Part shown: positions 52,661-63,200 of the stretch, in pieces
Position numbering within the stretch: the first letter of the stretch is position 1
How the letters are laid out: the number at the start of each line of letters is the position of its first letter
NCBI GenBank assembly: GCA_963847945.1
Contig: CAWKBX010000005.1
Span: forward strand, 1 to 64,000
DNA from: JANMJD01 sp963847945
GTDB lineage: Bacteria > Actinomycetota > Acidimicrobiia > Acidimicrobiales > Ilumatobacteraceae
Direction: 5' to 3'
Length of the DNA: 64,000 bases
The notes under the pieces: generated by a model
The model's database searches: none
Seen by the model: only the letters and a program-made list of their open reading frames with translations
What the model was told of the DNA's origin: nothing
Made by a program: the position numbers and the translations under genes

Positions 52661-53880
52661 CACGGCACCCCGACCCGGTCGACGGTCGGCTCCACGACCA
52701 GTTCGTCGACCATCGCGGCCAGACGAGCGACCGCCTTCGCGTACCTGCCCCGGGTGACCAGGGTGCCGTCCCACTCGGCCCGCTCGACCGTGGAGTCGAA
52801 CGGAACCTCGACGATCCCCTCGACCGCGTCGCCGGCCGCCTCGACGATCAGTTCCCGCACCTGCCCGGTGATCCGGGAGTTCCTGGTCAACCGGTTCAGC
52901 ACGACCACGGTCGACGGGCACAACGTCGAGACCTCGGCCAACCACTCGAGGTAACGGACCAGGCCGCGCGGCGTCGGTCCGACGCAGCCGACCACGACAT
53001 CGGCGATACCCAGGACACGTCGGGACACACCGAAGCGATCGACCCACCGGCGCATGTCCTCCACGATCGGGCTGGTCGTGACGACCACCCGATCCCACGA
53101 CGCCGCGCAGGCCAACAACAACTGCTCGGCGTCCGCGGCTTGTATGCGGTCCCACTCCCGCACACGAGGCAACCCCGGCAACACGTCGAACGGCCGGCCT
53201 GGTGCCTGATCGGCCACCGACGTACGAATGCTCGCCGGACCGTCGAGACGGAGACGCTCGACCGCGGCCAGAACGTGCGGGAACAGCGGCACGCCGAGCC
53301 GGCGCGCAACGCCGGGTGTCGTCTCGTTCAGATCGACCAGCACCGTCGAGCAGCCTTCGAGCGCCCAACGGGTCGCCAACCCGACCGCCAGCTCCCGAGC
53401 CCCGGACCCCGACGGCCCGCCGGTCGCGACGATCAATCCCCCCGGTGCAGTGTCCATGTCGGTGTGGCGAGCGACGTCAGCGAGCCGAGTGGGCGGAACC
53501 GTCCCGTTCGCGCCATCACCAGAAGGCCGGAGCCGATCGAGGAGGAACACCAGATCGTCCGGCGCGGCCGAGCCCTCCACCAGATGGCTGAGACCGAGCC
53601 CACTCAACCGGGCACGCCCGACCCCACCGTCGGAACGGTCGTACACCCCGACGACCCTGATCCGCAGCAACTCCGCGCGTTCGACGAAACGGGCGGTCAA
53701 CCACGGCGTCGTCTCGTCGACCAGCAGCACGTGCGCGCCGGACTCGAGGGCGGCACGCTCGTCTCGAACGACGACCACCCGACAATCGGGCACATGGTCG
53801 GCGACGTAGGAATGAAGCCGCGTCGGCCACGGACGCGTCGACAGCACCACCCCGACGGTGTACGGAGTCGCCACGCTCAA
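52660..53880 (-). CDS. CpaE/TadZ-like MinD-family protein
   Basis: 406 residues; TTG 53880 overlaps the previous stop as TTGA, with GTG 53874 as an alternative. The N-terminal half is receiver-like (GVVLSTRPWPTRLHSYVADHVPDCRVVVVRDE, ALESGAHVLLVDE). The C-terminal half is MinD-like: LIVATGGPSGSGARELAVGLATRWALEGCSTVLVDLNE. The P-loop reads GGPSGSGAR, without the usual Lys-Thr, so ATP binding may be lost, as in some TadZ proteins. TadZ/CpaE localises the Tad machine. Confidence 0.8.
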   Translation of the reverse strand: MSVATPYTVGVVLSTRPWPTRLHSYVADHVPDCRVVVVRDERAALESGAHVLLVDETTPWLTARFVERAELLRIRVVGVYDRSDGGVGRARLSGLGLSHLVEGSAAPDDLVFLLDRLRPSGDGANGTVPPTRLADVARHTDMDTAPGGLIVATGGPSGSGARELAVGLATRWALEGCSTVLVDLNETTPGVARRLGVPLFPHVLAAVERLRLDGPASIRTSVADQAPGRPFDVLPGLPRVREWDRIQAADAEQLLLACAASWDRVVVTTSPIVEDMRRWVDRFGVSRRVLGIADVVVGCVGPTPRGLVRYLEWLAEVSTLCPSTVVVLNRLTRNSRITGQVRELIVEAAGDAVEGIVEVPFDSTVERAEWDGTLVTRGRYAKAVARLAAMVDELVVEPTVDRVGVP

Positions 53881-54647
53881 CCCCCGCTCACCACCGGCTG
53901 GTCCGCCGACGGTGCCTCCACCACCGGAGCGGAGACGGGCGTCGCCCCGGTCGAACGAACGACGGTGATGCCGCCCGCATCGATCGCAGCAGCCAGCCGC
54001 AACGCCTCGTCGGCGTCGACCTCGACCGTGATCACGAGATCCCCGCGCCGATTCGAGCCGACGAGACCACCAACCTCCCCGCCAACCGAACGCCCGACCA
54101 CCGCCGCGGCGAGCAGCACGTAGCGAGTCCCGGTTGTCGAGGTCTCGATCACATCGACCTGGTCACCGACCTGGATCTCGCCGTTGGCCGCCTGCCACGA
54201 CTCCAACGGAATCGACATCACCCGCTGCCCGGCCGAGCTGGCGACATCGCCGACGACCGAGGCCGTCAACGGCTCGCCCGGTTGGACCGTCCGAGCCGCC
54301 ACCAACTCGCCCGACGATGCCCGGACGAACGGAACCAGCGCCGAAGAGAACGACGTCGACGCCGCCACGTCAGTCGCCGAGATCATCTCCGGCGTGATCG
54401 TCGCCCCGGCGGGGATCCGGGTCGAGGCGACCGCGACCGTCACCATCTCCCGCCGGTCCCGAAGCAGCGCCGCCGTCAAGACGAAGGCCAGGAGGGCGGC
54501 GATGAGACCGGCAACCAGGCTGAAGGTCAACCGTTCCGTCATCGCCCGGCGAGGTCGGCGTACTCCCGTCCGCGCACGCCGGGTCGGCATCCGGCTGGGC
54601 CGGCGAGCAGTGGTTGTGGGTGACTCCAGCGTCGTCACGGGGTGCAC
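53877..54647 (-). CDS. cpaB: CpaB/RcpC-like SAF-domain pilus protein
   Basis: 256 residues from GTG 54647. A basic N-terminus and one helix (TFSLVAGLIAALLAFVLTAALL) come before a SAF domain (VTVAVASTRIPAGATITPEMIS...LVAARTVQPGEPLTASVV), then a CpaB/RcpC region (EIQVGDQVDVIETSTTGTRYVLLAAAVVG). It is the first gene of the Tad operon, which runs with 1- to 4-nt overlaps through to the LysM regulator. Confidence 0.85.
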   Translation of the reverse strand: MHPVTTLESPTTTARRPSRMPTRRARTGVRRPRRAMTERLTFSLVAGLIAALLAFVLTAALLRDRREMVTVAVASTRIPAGATITPEMISATDVAASTSFSSALVPFVRASSGELVAARTVQPGEPLTASVVGDVASSAGQRVMSIPLESWQAANGEIQVGDQVDVIETSTTGTRYVLLAAAVVGRSVGGEVGGLVGSNRRGDLVITVEVDADEALRLAAAIDAGGITVVRSTGATPVSAPVVEAPSADQPVVSGG

Positions 54648-55267
54648 GCGATCAACCGAGCCGACCCACCATCCGAGCCATCCATCGCCGCTCCCGTCCG
54701 ACCTGAGGTCTCCGCCACGAAGAGCGTTTCGTCACTACTCTCCGTTGTCAAGGCATCCTGAGAATCAAGACGGCATGAGTTCCTCAAGAATCCAACGCCG
54801 TGCCCCGAGACGACTGCTGACGGGGGCAGGGGCCGCAAGCGCTGTTCGGCGGCTTGACGATTCCACCGGCGATGGGGTCGAACGGCAACCAGGCGGCGGG
54901 AGATGCCCATAGCCTTGATATGACCTCGAAGACCCGCCGGCGTCTTGCATTGCTGCGTCGCCGTCTGTCTCAATCTCCGCCTGCACCACGTTCAAGCGGT
55001 CCTCGGTCACCTGCGGAAGCTGGACTGTGACGGCGACCTCCTTCTCACCAGGAACGTGACGCAACAGCGGCGGGAACGGGTTCGATCGACAGCCCAGGAT
55101 CGGCTGGCAGCCAACGTCCGGAACTGCCACGTGCGCTTCGGTCCTCGCCGCGCACGGCGGGCTTGGCGTGAAGCCGATTTCGTGTCTTTGAGACATCTGG
55201 CAGGCCGGGGGTGTGACCCTCTCAGGCCTTGGTTCAGGCTCCTCTGCCTTTGTGATGGAATCGACGA
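54648..55267. other. Divergent intergenic region, about 620 bp
   Basis: No supported gene. It separates the Tad operon (minus) from the cyclase-ATPase gene (plus) and must contain both promoters. Base composition is mixed, and short frames here have no family features. I could not place -10/-35 boxes with confidence. Confidence 0.5.
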
Positions 55268-58200
55268 ATGCGACAGGACGGCACGGGTACGTCGACGGTG
55301 TTGTTCACGGATCTGGTCGGCTCGACTTCGCTACGGGTTCGGCTCGGCGAAGAGGTGGCGGACGGGCTGCGTCGTGTGCATGACGAGTTGGTGGGTGCTG
55401 CGGTGGTGCGTCATCGCGGGGTGGTCGTGAAGGGGGGTGGGGACGGGTTGATGGCGGCGTTTGAGGCGGCGTCGGACTCGGTGGCGGCGGCGGTGTCGAT
55501 GCAGCAGTCGTTGTGGTCGTTCAATCGGAAGGCGACGGACGGGGTGCAGCTCGACGTCCGAGTGGGGCTGTCGGTTGGTGACGTGTCGTGGGAGAGCGGG
55601 GATTGTTTCGGCTTGCCGGTGGTGGAGGCCGCGCGGCTTCAGGCGGCCGCCGCAGGCGGGCAGATCGTGTGCGCGGAATTGGTCGAGCTGATGGCGCGGG
55701 GCCGTGGTGGTTTCGAGTACCGGTCCTTGGGTGAGTTGGATCTGAAGGGTCTGGCGAGCCCGATACGGGCATGCGAGGTGCTGTGGCGGCCGCCAGCGAC
55801 GATCGGTTCGGCGACCGGGTACGTCCCGTCGCTGGTACGACGGAACCTGGCTGGCCTGTTCGTGGGCCGTGACAGCGAGCGGGCGGTGCTGGAGGCGGCG
55901 TTCGAGTCGGCTTCTGGCGGGCATCCGACGGTGGTGTTGATCGGTGGCGAGCCGGGTGCCGGCAAGACTCGGTTGACCAGTGAGATCACGGCAGGCTGGG
56001 TCGAACAGGGTCGGGGGTTGGCGGTTGCCGGTGGCTGCCCTCCCGAGGTAAATCTGCCCTACCAGCCGGTGATCGAGGCGCTGTCGCAGCTGGTGGACAT
56101 CGTCGGCGCAGAGCAGGTCCGGGAGTGGGCTGGGCCTGATGCGTCGACGTTGACGCTTGCCGTGCCCGGGGTGGGCGCGAGTGTGGCACCGGGGATGCGG
56201 CTCGGTGACCGTCGCGACGAGTTCTTCCGGGCGGTCGAAGCGGTGTTCGTCGGGGCATCGGCGGCGACCACGGTCGTCTTCGTAGTCGACGATCTGCACT
56301 GGGCACCGGCGAGCACGTTGGCGCTGATCAGGCACCTCGCGGGCAGTCCAGCGGTCGCCCGACTGCTCGTCGTGGTCACCTATCGCGACACGGCCCCGGA
56401 CCTCACCGACCCGTTCCGGGTCTTCTGTGCGGACCTTTCCCGCGCCGTCGACGTGGTTCGGCTGGACCTGGGTGGTCTGACGACGGCGGATGTGGTTGCG
56501 CTGCTCAACGAGAGCGCCAGCAGAGACGCGGAGCTCGACGCCGATCGAGCGGCGCGCATCATGGCCGACACCGATGGAAACGCCTTCTTCATCGCCGAAC
56601 TGGTGCACGCCGCCCCTGAAGCTCGCGGTTCCGGTGTTCTCGCCGGATCGTCGGCGAGGACCGTCGGGGAGGTGGTCTTGCAGCGAGTTCTGCGGCTTGG
56701 TCAAACCGTGGTCGCGTTGCTCGACATGGCGGCGGCGTATGGCCCGGTGTTCGACACTCTGGAAGTGGCCGCGGCCGGCGGACTCGAGCAAGGGGACATG
56801 GTCGAGGCGCTGAGCCTCGCCGAACAAGCTCGTCTCGTGCGCGTCGCCGGCAGCTCCCGCTACGCGTTTCGTCACGAACTTGTCCGCCAGGCGCTCTTGA
56901 CGCGGTGCAGTTCGCTGCAACGAGCCCAGCTCCACGAACGTCTGCTGCAGGTTCTCGAGTCACGTAACGCTTCGGCGTCGGTTCTCACGCACCACGCCAC
57001 CGAGGCGCTTCCCCTGGTCGATCCGCAGGTCGCCGTCCGTCACGCCCGGGCCGCTGCGGCTGAGGCGATGGACCTCTGGGCGCCCGAGTCGACGATCGAG
57101 GTGCTGGAACGACTGCTCGAGCGGCTCCCTGCCGATCACGACCGCCGCCGATCTGAGCTGCTCCTCGACATCGGCCGCTTGTACGGCTCTCGCCAGCCCG
57201 GCCGCGACGCGGTCGCTGAGGTCGGCGACACCGCGAAGGCGAACGGCTGGACCGATCTGTCGATCGAAGCGGCGCTGGTGTTCGGAGGAGCCAGTGGCGG
57301 CCTGTGGTCGGTCAATCGTGACCGGCGCGGGCGAGAACTTGTCGAGCATGCGCTGACGCTGACCAACGATCCGTTGACGACGGCTCGACTTCTTGCCCGG
57401 CGGGCCGCGTTCGCGCTGTTCAACCAACCGCTCGAGGTTCGCCTGGCCTGGACCGACACCGCCAAGCAGTTCACCGACGCCGACACCGACTCGCGGCTGT
57501 TGGCCGAGATCGCCAACAATCGGGTCACCGCCATCGAATGCCCGGTCACCGCAGACGAGGTGATCGACATCGGTGACTTCCTCGTCTCCACCGGGCGACC
57601 TCGCGAGATCGCCAACGGGATGAACCATCTCGAACATGGTCTGTTCTGGGCCGGACAGGGTCGGCGACTACGCGAGGTGTCGACGTTGGAGATGGAACGA
57701 GCGGGCGCCGGTTGGGGCCACCTGGCCACGTCAGCGGTGTCACGACTCTACGAAGGGCGCATCGCCGACGCCGTGCGGGCCCATCATCTCGCCGTTCGGG
57801 ACCCGCAGAGCGACAGCAACGACGTGGCGCGCGGCTGCAACGCTTTCTTCGCACCCTTGCTCGCCTGGCTCACCGGTGATGGCTGGGCTCATGCCACCAA
57901 CCTCGTCGACGACGCCGCGCGTCGTTACAAGGGCGCCCTCTGGCAGTTGACCGCAGCATGGATCCAAGCCGAGACCGGTGACCATGACCAGGCGCTCCAA
58001 CGGGTCTCCGCCGTCAAACGCGAGGAGATACGGACACTGCACACCTATTACCTCGGTAGCCACGGAATCGCCTCGTTGTGCCACACCGCGCTGCGCCTCG
58101 ACCGGCCCGACCTCACCGCCGAGGTCTACGACCTGTTCGGCTCGCTGCCCGAGTTCATGTGCGGCCAGAACTACTCCCCGTATCTGGCGATGCCCTACTA

Positions 58201-58433
58201 CCAAGGCCGCCTCGCTCTACGTCTCGGCCATCGCGACGAAGCCGCCGCTCACCTCGATCGGGCAACGCGGCATGCACGACCGGTTCGAAGCACCGATCTT
58301 CAGCCTTCTCACCCGGATCGCGTCGCGCCACGTGGCCCGACAACTCACCGACCGCGACCGAGCAGCGGACGAAGTCCGCGACGCCACCGAACTCGCCCGC
58401 CACGGGCTCAGCGACCACCACCTCCACGTCTGA
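55268..58433 (+). CDS. Class III nucleotidyl cyclase-AAA ATPase-TPR regulator (one frameshift near the C-terminus)
   Basis: About 1055 residues. The N-terminal cyclase domain (1-170) has the metal Asp in VLFTDLVGST (D15) and the second in GGGDGLMAAF (D59). The region normally reading VN-x-AAR is VVEAARL, so the transition-state Asn is replaced and activity may be weak or lost. A STAND-type ATPase follows: LFVGRDSERAVLE, GGEPGAGKTRL (Walker A), VVFVVDDLHWAP (Walker B). A helical repeat region fills the rest. Near 58265 the frame changes and the end (SRHVARQLTDRDRAADEVRDATELARHGL) stops at 58433. It is probably a signal-responsive regulator; its target is unknown. Confidence 0.8.
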
Positions 58434-58593
58434 CAGAGCACCAGCCGCCGGTGTCGCGCTGGTGTCCGAACCGATTGAACCGTTCACCCAGCAGGGCTAG
58501 GGTCATTTTCGGTTTGCCATGTTGCCAAAGGCAGAAGTGGTTCGGTCCGGCCGTGACGGCACTCGGGTGCCCAGTATTATTGATTGCATCCTC

Positions 58594-58606
58594 TACACTC
58601 CTAGCC
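58594..58606 (+). promoter_or_regulatory. Putative leaderless -10 box (TACACT)
   Basis: TACACT at 58594-58599 ends 7 nt before the GTG start of the HTH gene, the spacing of leaderless actinobacterial transcripts. No clear -35 box is visible. Confidence 0.4.
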
Positions 58607-58921
58607 GTGGCGCCGCCCGACCCCAGACTGCGCGAGCTATACGACCGGACGCAGTCGGTTCCCGCGACTGCGCGCGAGCTTGGTGTCGCCTACGAAACCG
58701 CTCGTCGGTGGCTGTTGGCGGCCGGTGTCGAGCTGAGGGCGAAGGGTCGACCGAGCAAGGCAGCAGCGATGCTTTCGATCACCGAGATCACTCGGCGCTA
58801 CGCGGCCGGCGAGGGCATCGCCGTGATCGGCCATTCGTTCGGCGTGAGCCCGACCACCGTTCGGAAGCGTCTGATTGACGCGGGCGTCGTCCTGCGGCCG
58901 CGTTCGGGTTGGACCTACTGA
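58607..58921 (+). CDS. Small double helix-turn-helix DNA-binding protein
   Basis: 104 residues from GTG 58607. Two HTH units are visible: RTQSVPATARELGVAYETARRWLLAAGVELR (about 12-42) and ITEITRRYAAGEGIAVIGHSFGVSPTTVRKRLIDAGVVLR (about 57-97), both of the resolvase/Hin type. There is no catalytic domain, so it is a regulator or accessory DNA-binding protein rather than a recombinase. No ribosome-binding site is visible, consistent with leaderless expression. The longer upstream frame belongs to the shifted end of the cyclase gene. Confidence 0.65.
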   Translation: MAPPDPRLRELYDRTQSVPATARELGVAYETARRWLLAAGVELRAKGRPSKAAAMLSITEITRRYAAGEGIAVIGHSFGVSPTTVRKRLIDAGVVLRPRSGWTY

Positions 58922-58966
58922 CCTTCTGATCTGCACAGCTGCGCGGAGCACCGCACAAGCAGTCAG

Positions 58967-58992
58967 AAATACTTGACAAGGCGTAAGTATTT
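58967..58992 (+). promoter_or_regulatory. Inverted repeat AAATACTT/AAGTATTT (possible operator)
   Basis: A perfect 8-bp inverted repeat with a 10-nt loop lies between the HTH gene and the next operon; a TTGACA box lies inside it. This AT-rich palindrome is unusual in such GC-rich DNA and is a plausible binding site for the adjacent HTH protein. Confidence 0.5.
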
Positions 58993-59111
58993 ATGATTGA
59001 CTGTGGTTGCCGGGGCGGTGACCGCCGACTTGGGGAAGTCGCAGGCGGCTCCGCCCTGGTCTCGGCCCTCGGCCCAACACGCTCAAGTTCACCGTTTTCC
59101 GGAGGTCGGCT

Positions 59112-59522
59112 ATGAATCATCACTTGCTCGCCACCCAATTGCTGGCGTTGCCCGAGTTCCGGGTGATCGCCTGGATCGACACGGGTTTCGAGGCTGGGAT
59201 CGCGGCGGACTCCGATGACGCCCTGGTGGTTCTGTGCCCGATCCTTGGGCCGTCGGCGACGTTGATCTTGCACCGGCTCAGTCGGTACGCGTCGGGTGGG
59301 CCGACGGTGTGGGCGCCGTCGGAGTTTGCTCGCACGTTCGGGTTGGCCTCGGCGGAGTCGACGGTGAAGGCGGCCAAGGCGGTCGCCCGGTTGGCGCAGT
59401 TCGGTTTCGTGACGGTTCGCGACAACACGTTGGCTGTTCGCACGAAGGTGCCACCGGTGCCGCAGCGCTGGCTGCAGCGAGTGCCCGACTACCTGCGCAG
59501 TGACCTTGCCGCCGCCGGATGA
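59112..59522 (+). CDS. Hypothetical protein, possible helix-turn-helix
   Basis: 136 residues, ATG 59112 behind GGAGG. The sequence NHHLLATQLLALPEFRVIAWIDTGF is followed by a region resembling a winged-helix DNA-binding fold (RYASGGPTVWAPSEFARTFGLASAESTVKAAKAVARLAQFGFVTVRDNTLAVRT). It overlaps the next gene by ATGA. It may regulate the downstream relaxase; the fold assignment is tentative. Confidence 0.6.
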   Translation: MNHHLLATQLLALPEFRVIAWIDTGFEAGIAADSDDALVVLCPILGPSATLILHRLSRYASGGPTVWAPSEFARTFGLASAESTVKAAKAVARLAQFGFVTVRDNTLAVRTKVPPVPQRWLQRVPDYLRSDLAAAG

Positions 59523-59914
59523 CCTCACCGATCGCCACATCGACCACGTCTCCGAACACCACCCCCGACACCGGTCGGCAGGTAGCGATCACAGCGTCGG
59601 CTCGGTTGTTCGTGCCCGTCGGACCCGCGGCCCGCATGCGATTTCGGGTGTTCACGCCGGACTTCCACCCGATCGCCACGACGTGCGAACCGGTACTCGC
59701 TGCGGCAACGGTCCTGGCGGTCGCCCGACACCACCCAGCCCGCTACGGCACCATCGCCGCCGGCGATGGCCGATGGTTGGATGTCCGCTTCGACGGTACG
59801 ACGACCCTCGCTCCGAGCGACGCCGAGCTCACCGGCTGGCCTGCTGTGATCGAACAGGCACTCGGTCATCTCGCCCAGATCGGCCAAGGACGACCGCAAC
59901 GAACCAGCCGATGA
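59519..59914 (+). CDS. Hypothetical protein upstream of relaxase
   Basis: 131 residues, ATG overlapping the previous stop by 4 nt. After a Thr/Pro-rich start it reads RQVAITASARLFVPVGPAARMRFRVFTPDFHPIATTCEPVLAAATVLAVARHHPARYG. No family was recognised. It is linked by overlap to the preceding gene and lies 305 bp before the relaxase. Confidence 0.55.
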   Translation: MTSPIATSTTSPNTTPDTGRQVAITASARLFVPVGPAARMRFRVFTPDFHPIATTCEPVLAAATVLAVARHHPARYGTIAAGDGRWLDVRFDGTTTLAPSDAELTGWPAVIEQALGHLAQIGQGRPQRTSR

Positions 59915-60219
59915 CCGCGACCAGAACAGCTGCGACCTCGTGCGGACCGACTCACCGTCACCTCGAGGGACGATCGGGACAAACTGGCTATCGGACGACT
60001 CGACTTCAGCGCCCGCCTCTTCGGTCTGACCCGGCGCTCCTCCGTTCAACGCCCAGTCGTCACCGACACCCGCCGCGCCCGCGATCCCGCTGATCGTCGC
60101 GCCCGCTGGCCGCACCCGTGATCCTGTCTGCTCCGCGCTTGATCTTGTGTTCTGGACATCTGCACCGGGTGCGCCGTACGGGTGACGCTGGTTCGGGTGG
60201 GGGGTCATGTTCGGGTGGG
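59915..60219 (+). other. Gap before relaxase, candidate oriT region
   Basis: About 305 bp without a supported gene. Directly before the relaxase start, the direct repeat GTTCGGGTGGG occurs at 60191-60201 and 60209-60219. MobF origins often lie beside the relaxase gene, so oriT could be here; I cannot identify a nic site. Confidence 0.35.
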
Positions 60220-63200
60220 ATGTTGTCGTTGTGGAAGCTTCGCGTCGGGGTCGAGGCCTACTACCTCGCTCAGATCGCCCACGGCCTCGATGAGTACTAC
60301 ACGGGCGCCGGCGAGGCGAACGGCACATGGATCGCCACCGGGTCGGCCAGCCTCGGCCTGGCGGGTGACGTCACCGGTGAGGATCTGCGGGCGGTGCTGG
60401 CCGGGCTGGCCCCGGGGACCGGGTTCACCCCGAACGGGACGCAACTGGTCAGCCATCGGCGTCGGGTTCCCGGTTTCGACCTGACGTTCTCGGTTCCCAA
60501 ATCGGTATCGGTGCTCTACGCGCTGGGTGATCCGATCGTGCAGGGCGAGATCGTCGCCGGTTGCGAGGCGGCGCTGACCGAGGCGATGGGCTGGCTGGAG
60601 CGCGAGGCGTGTTTCGTGCGCCGGGGAACGAACAGCCGTCGTGTCGTACGAGACGCCGGTGTCGAGTTCGGGACGAGACGGATGATCGGCGAAGGGTTCG
60701 TCGCCGCGTCGTTCCGTCATCGCACCTCACGGCTCGGTGATCCGCACCTGCATTGGCATGTCCTGGTCGCCAACATCGCCCAGGGGATCGACCGGCGCTG
60801 GACGTCGCTCGACGGTACCGCCCTCTACACGGCGCAGCGGACCGCGGGCGTGGTGTTCCAGGCGGCGATGCGGCACGAACTCACGACCAGGCTCGGTGTC
60901 GAATGGGGTCCGTCGCATCGCGACGCGGCGGAGATCGCCGGAGTCCCGAACCGGGTGCTGCGCGAGTTCTCCCGGCGCAGCGAGCGGATCGCCGAGTGGA
61001 TGGACGTGCGCGGGGTCGATGGGGCGGCGTCGAAGAACGAAGCGCTGCTCGCCACCCGCACGTCCAAGAACGAACTCCCCGACATCGCCACCCTCACCGG
61101 ACAGTGGCGCACCCGGGCCGGAGCCCTCGGATGGGGACTCGACCAGCTCGATCATCTCCTCACCCACCGACCGACAACCCCCGGCCCGGCGACCGAGACC
61201 GACGAGACGTTCGTGATCACCACCACGACATGGCAGCGAAGCGAACCAACGAACACGTTTCGGAGCGTGGGGTTCGAGGAGTGGTTGGAACATCTCCTCG
61301 TCGAACGAGTGACGGCGACCGACGCCACCTTCACCCGTCACGACCTCACCCAAGCCGTCGCCGCCACCCTGCCGGCCACGACCGATCTCGCCCGAGTCGA
61401 GGCGTACACCCATCGGGCTTTGGCCAGCCCGCTCATCGTTCCCGTCGGCATCGGCGACCACCGCCACCGCGGACTCGTTGATGCTCCCGGTCGGACCGTC
61501 GCCGATGACCGACAGCGGCGCTACACCGCGGCATCGCTGATCGCCATCGAACGCCGGCTCCTCGCCCAAGTCCACGCCGGGCTCGACGCCAACACCGGAC
61601 ACATCCCGGCGGACGTGATCGATGGGGCGGTCTCCGCCTCGACGCTCGGTGCCGACCAGACGGCTGCGGTCCGAACGATCACCACAACCGGGGGTCGGGT
61701 CGCCGTGATCGTTGGACGAGCCGGGACGGGCAAGACCCACACCCTGGGTGTCGTCCGCTCCATCTACGAGAGCAGCGGGTGGGAGGTGATCGGTTTGGCA
61801 CCGTCGGCTCGGGCCGCCCGCGAACTCCAAGACGGCGCCGGGATCACCTCGACCACGATCGCCCGTCACCTCATCGAACAACGACCCGTCACAGCATCGA
61901 CGCTGATGATCGTCGACGAAGCAGCGATGGCCGCCACCCGCGACCTCGCCGAACTCGTCGATCAGGCCACCACGGCCGGCGCCAAGATCCTGCTCGTCGG
62001 TGACCACCACCAACTCCCCGAAGTCGCCCCCGGCGGCGCCTTCAAAGCGATCACCGACCTTCTCGGGCCGACCGGCGTCGCCGAACTCACTGTCAACCGC
62101 CGCCAGCACCACGACTGGGAACGCACGGCCCTCGACCAGCTCCGCAACGGCGACGTCACCGCCGCCTTCAACACCTACCGCGACCACGGCCGGGTGATCA
62201 TCGCCGACCAACCCGACGACATCCACGCCCTGGCCATCGCCGACTGGAACGACACCCGCACCACCGGCACCACCCTGCTCCTGGCCGGGACCCGCAGCCA
62301 AGCCACACTCCTCAACCGCCACGCCCGCCACACCCTCGCCACCGCCGGGCACCTCGACCTCACCACCGAAGTCGAGATCGGACCGCGCAGCTACACCATC
62401 GGTGACCACGTCGTGCTCGGACGCAACCATCGCCACCAACACCGCGTCACCGGCCAGACCTACCCGGTCGACAACGGCACCCGCGGCACGATCACCGCGA
62501 TCACCCCCGAACATGGGCTCGACGTGCTGCTCACCAACGGCGACCACATCCGACTCGACCACGACTACGTCCGGGCCGGCGGGGTCGACCACGGCTACGC
62601 CCTGACCATCCACAAAGCCCAAGGCGTCACCTGCGACCACGTGCTCGTCGTCGGTCCCGCCGGTCTCTACCGCGAAGGCGCCTACGTCGCCATGTCCCGC
62701 GCCCGTCACAGCGCCCGCCTCTACGCCACCGTCGCCCAAACCGTCGAACTCGACGAACGCCACAACCCCGGCATTCCCCTACCCACCGAAACCGACCACA
62801 CCCCCGAACACGATTTGATCACCCGACTGACCACCTCGGCCGCCAAAACCCTCGTCACCATCACCGATCCCGACACCACCATCATCGACCACCTCGCCCG
62901 CACCCACACCCCCGCCGAACTCGTCGCCCTCGCCCGCCGCGCCGCTGCGGTCGAAGCGGCCACCGGACTCCACGACGGCACCACCGCCACCGGCGACTAC
63001 CAGCGTTCCGTGGACCTCCGCCGCCACATCACCCAGGGTCGACGGGTGCGTGGGATCGACCGGGACAACGTCGGCCACATCCTCCACATCGATGACACCG
63101 CCGCCACCGTCACCGTGCACTTCGACAACGACCGGGGACGACACGCCACCCGCACGCTCGCCTGGCAGCAGCTCGTCGCCATCGACAACCCCGAACCCGT

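Noticed and set aside
58607..58921. Resolvase/recombinase
   Set aside because: Only HTH units are present, with no catalytic serine domain.
60727..62763. Minus-strand open frame of 678 codons, Gly/Val/Asp-rich
   Set aside because: It lies antisense to the MobF relaxase, whose motifs are clear on the plus strand; high-GC DNA gives long antisense open frames.
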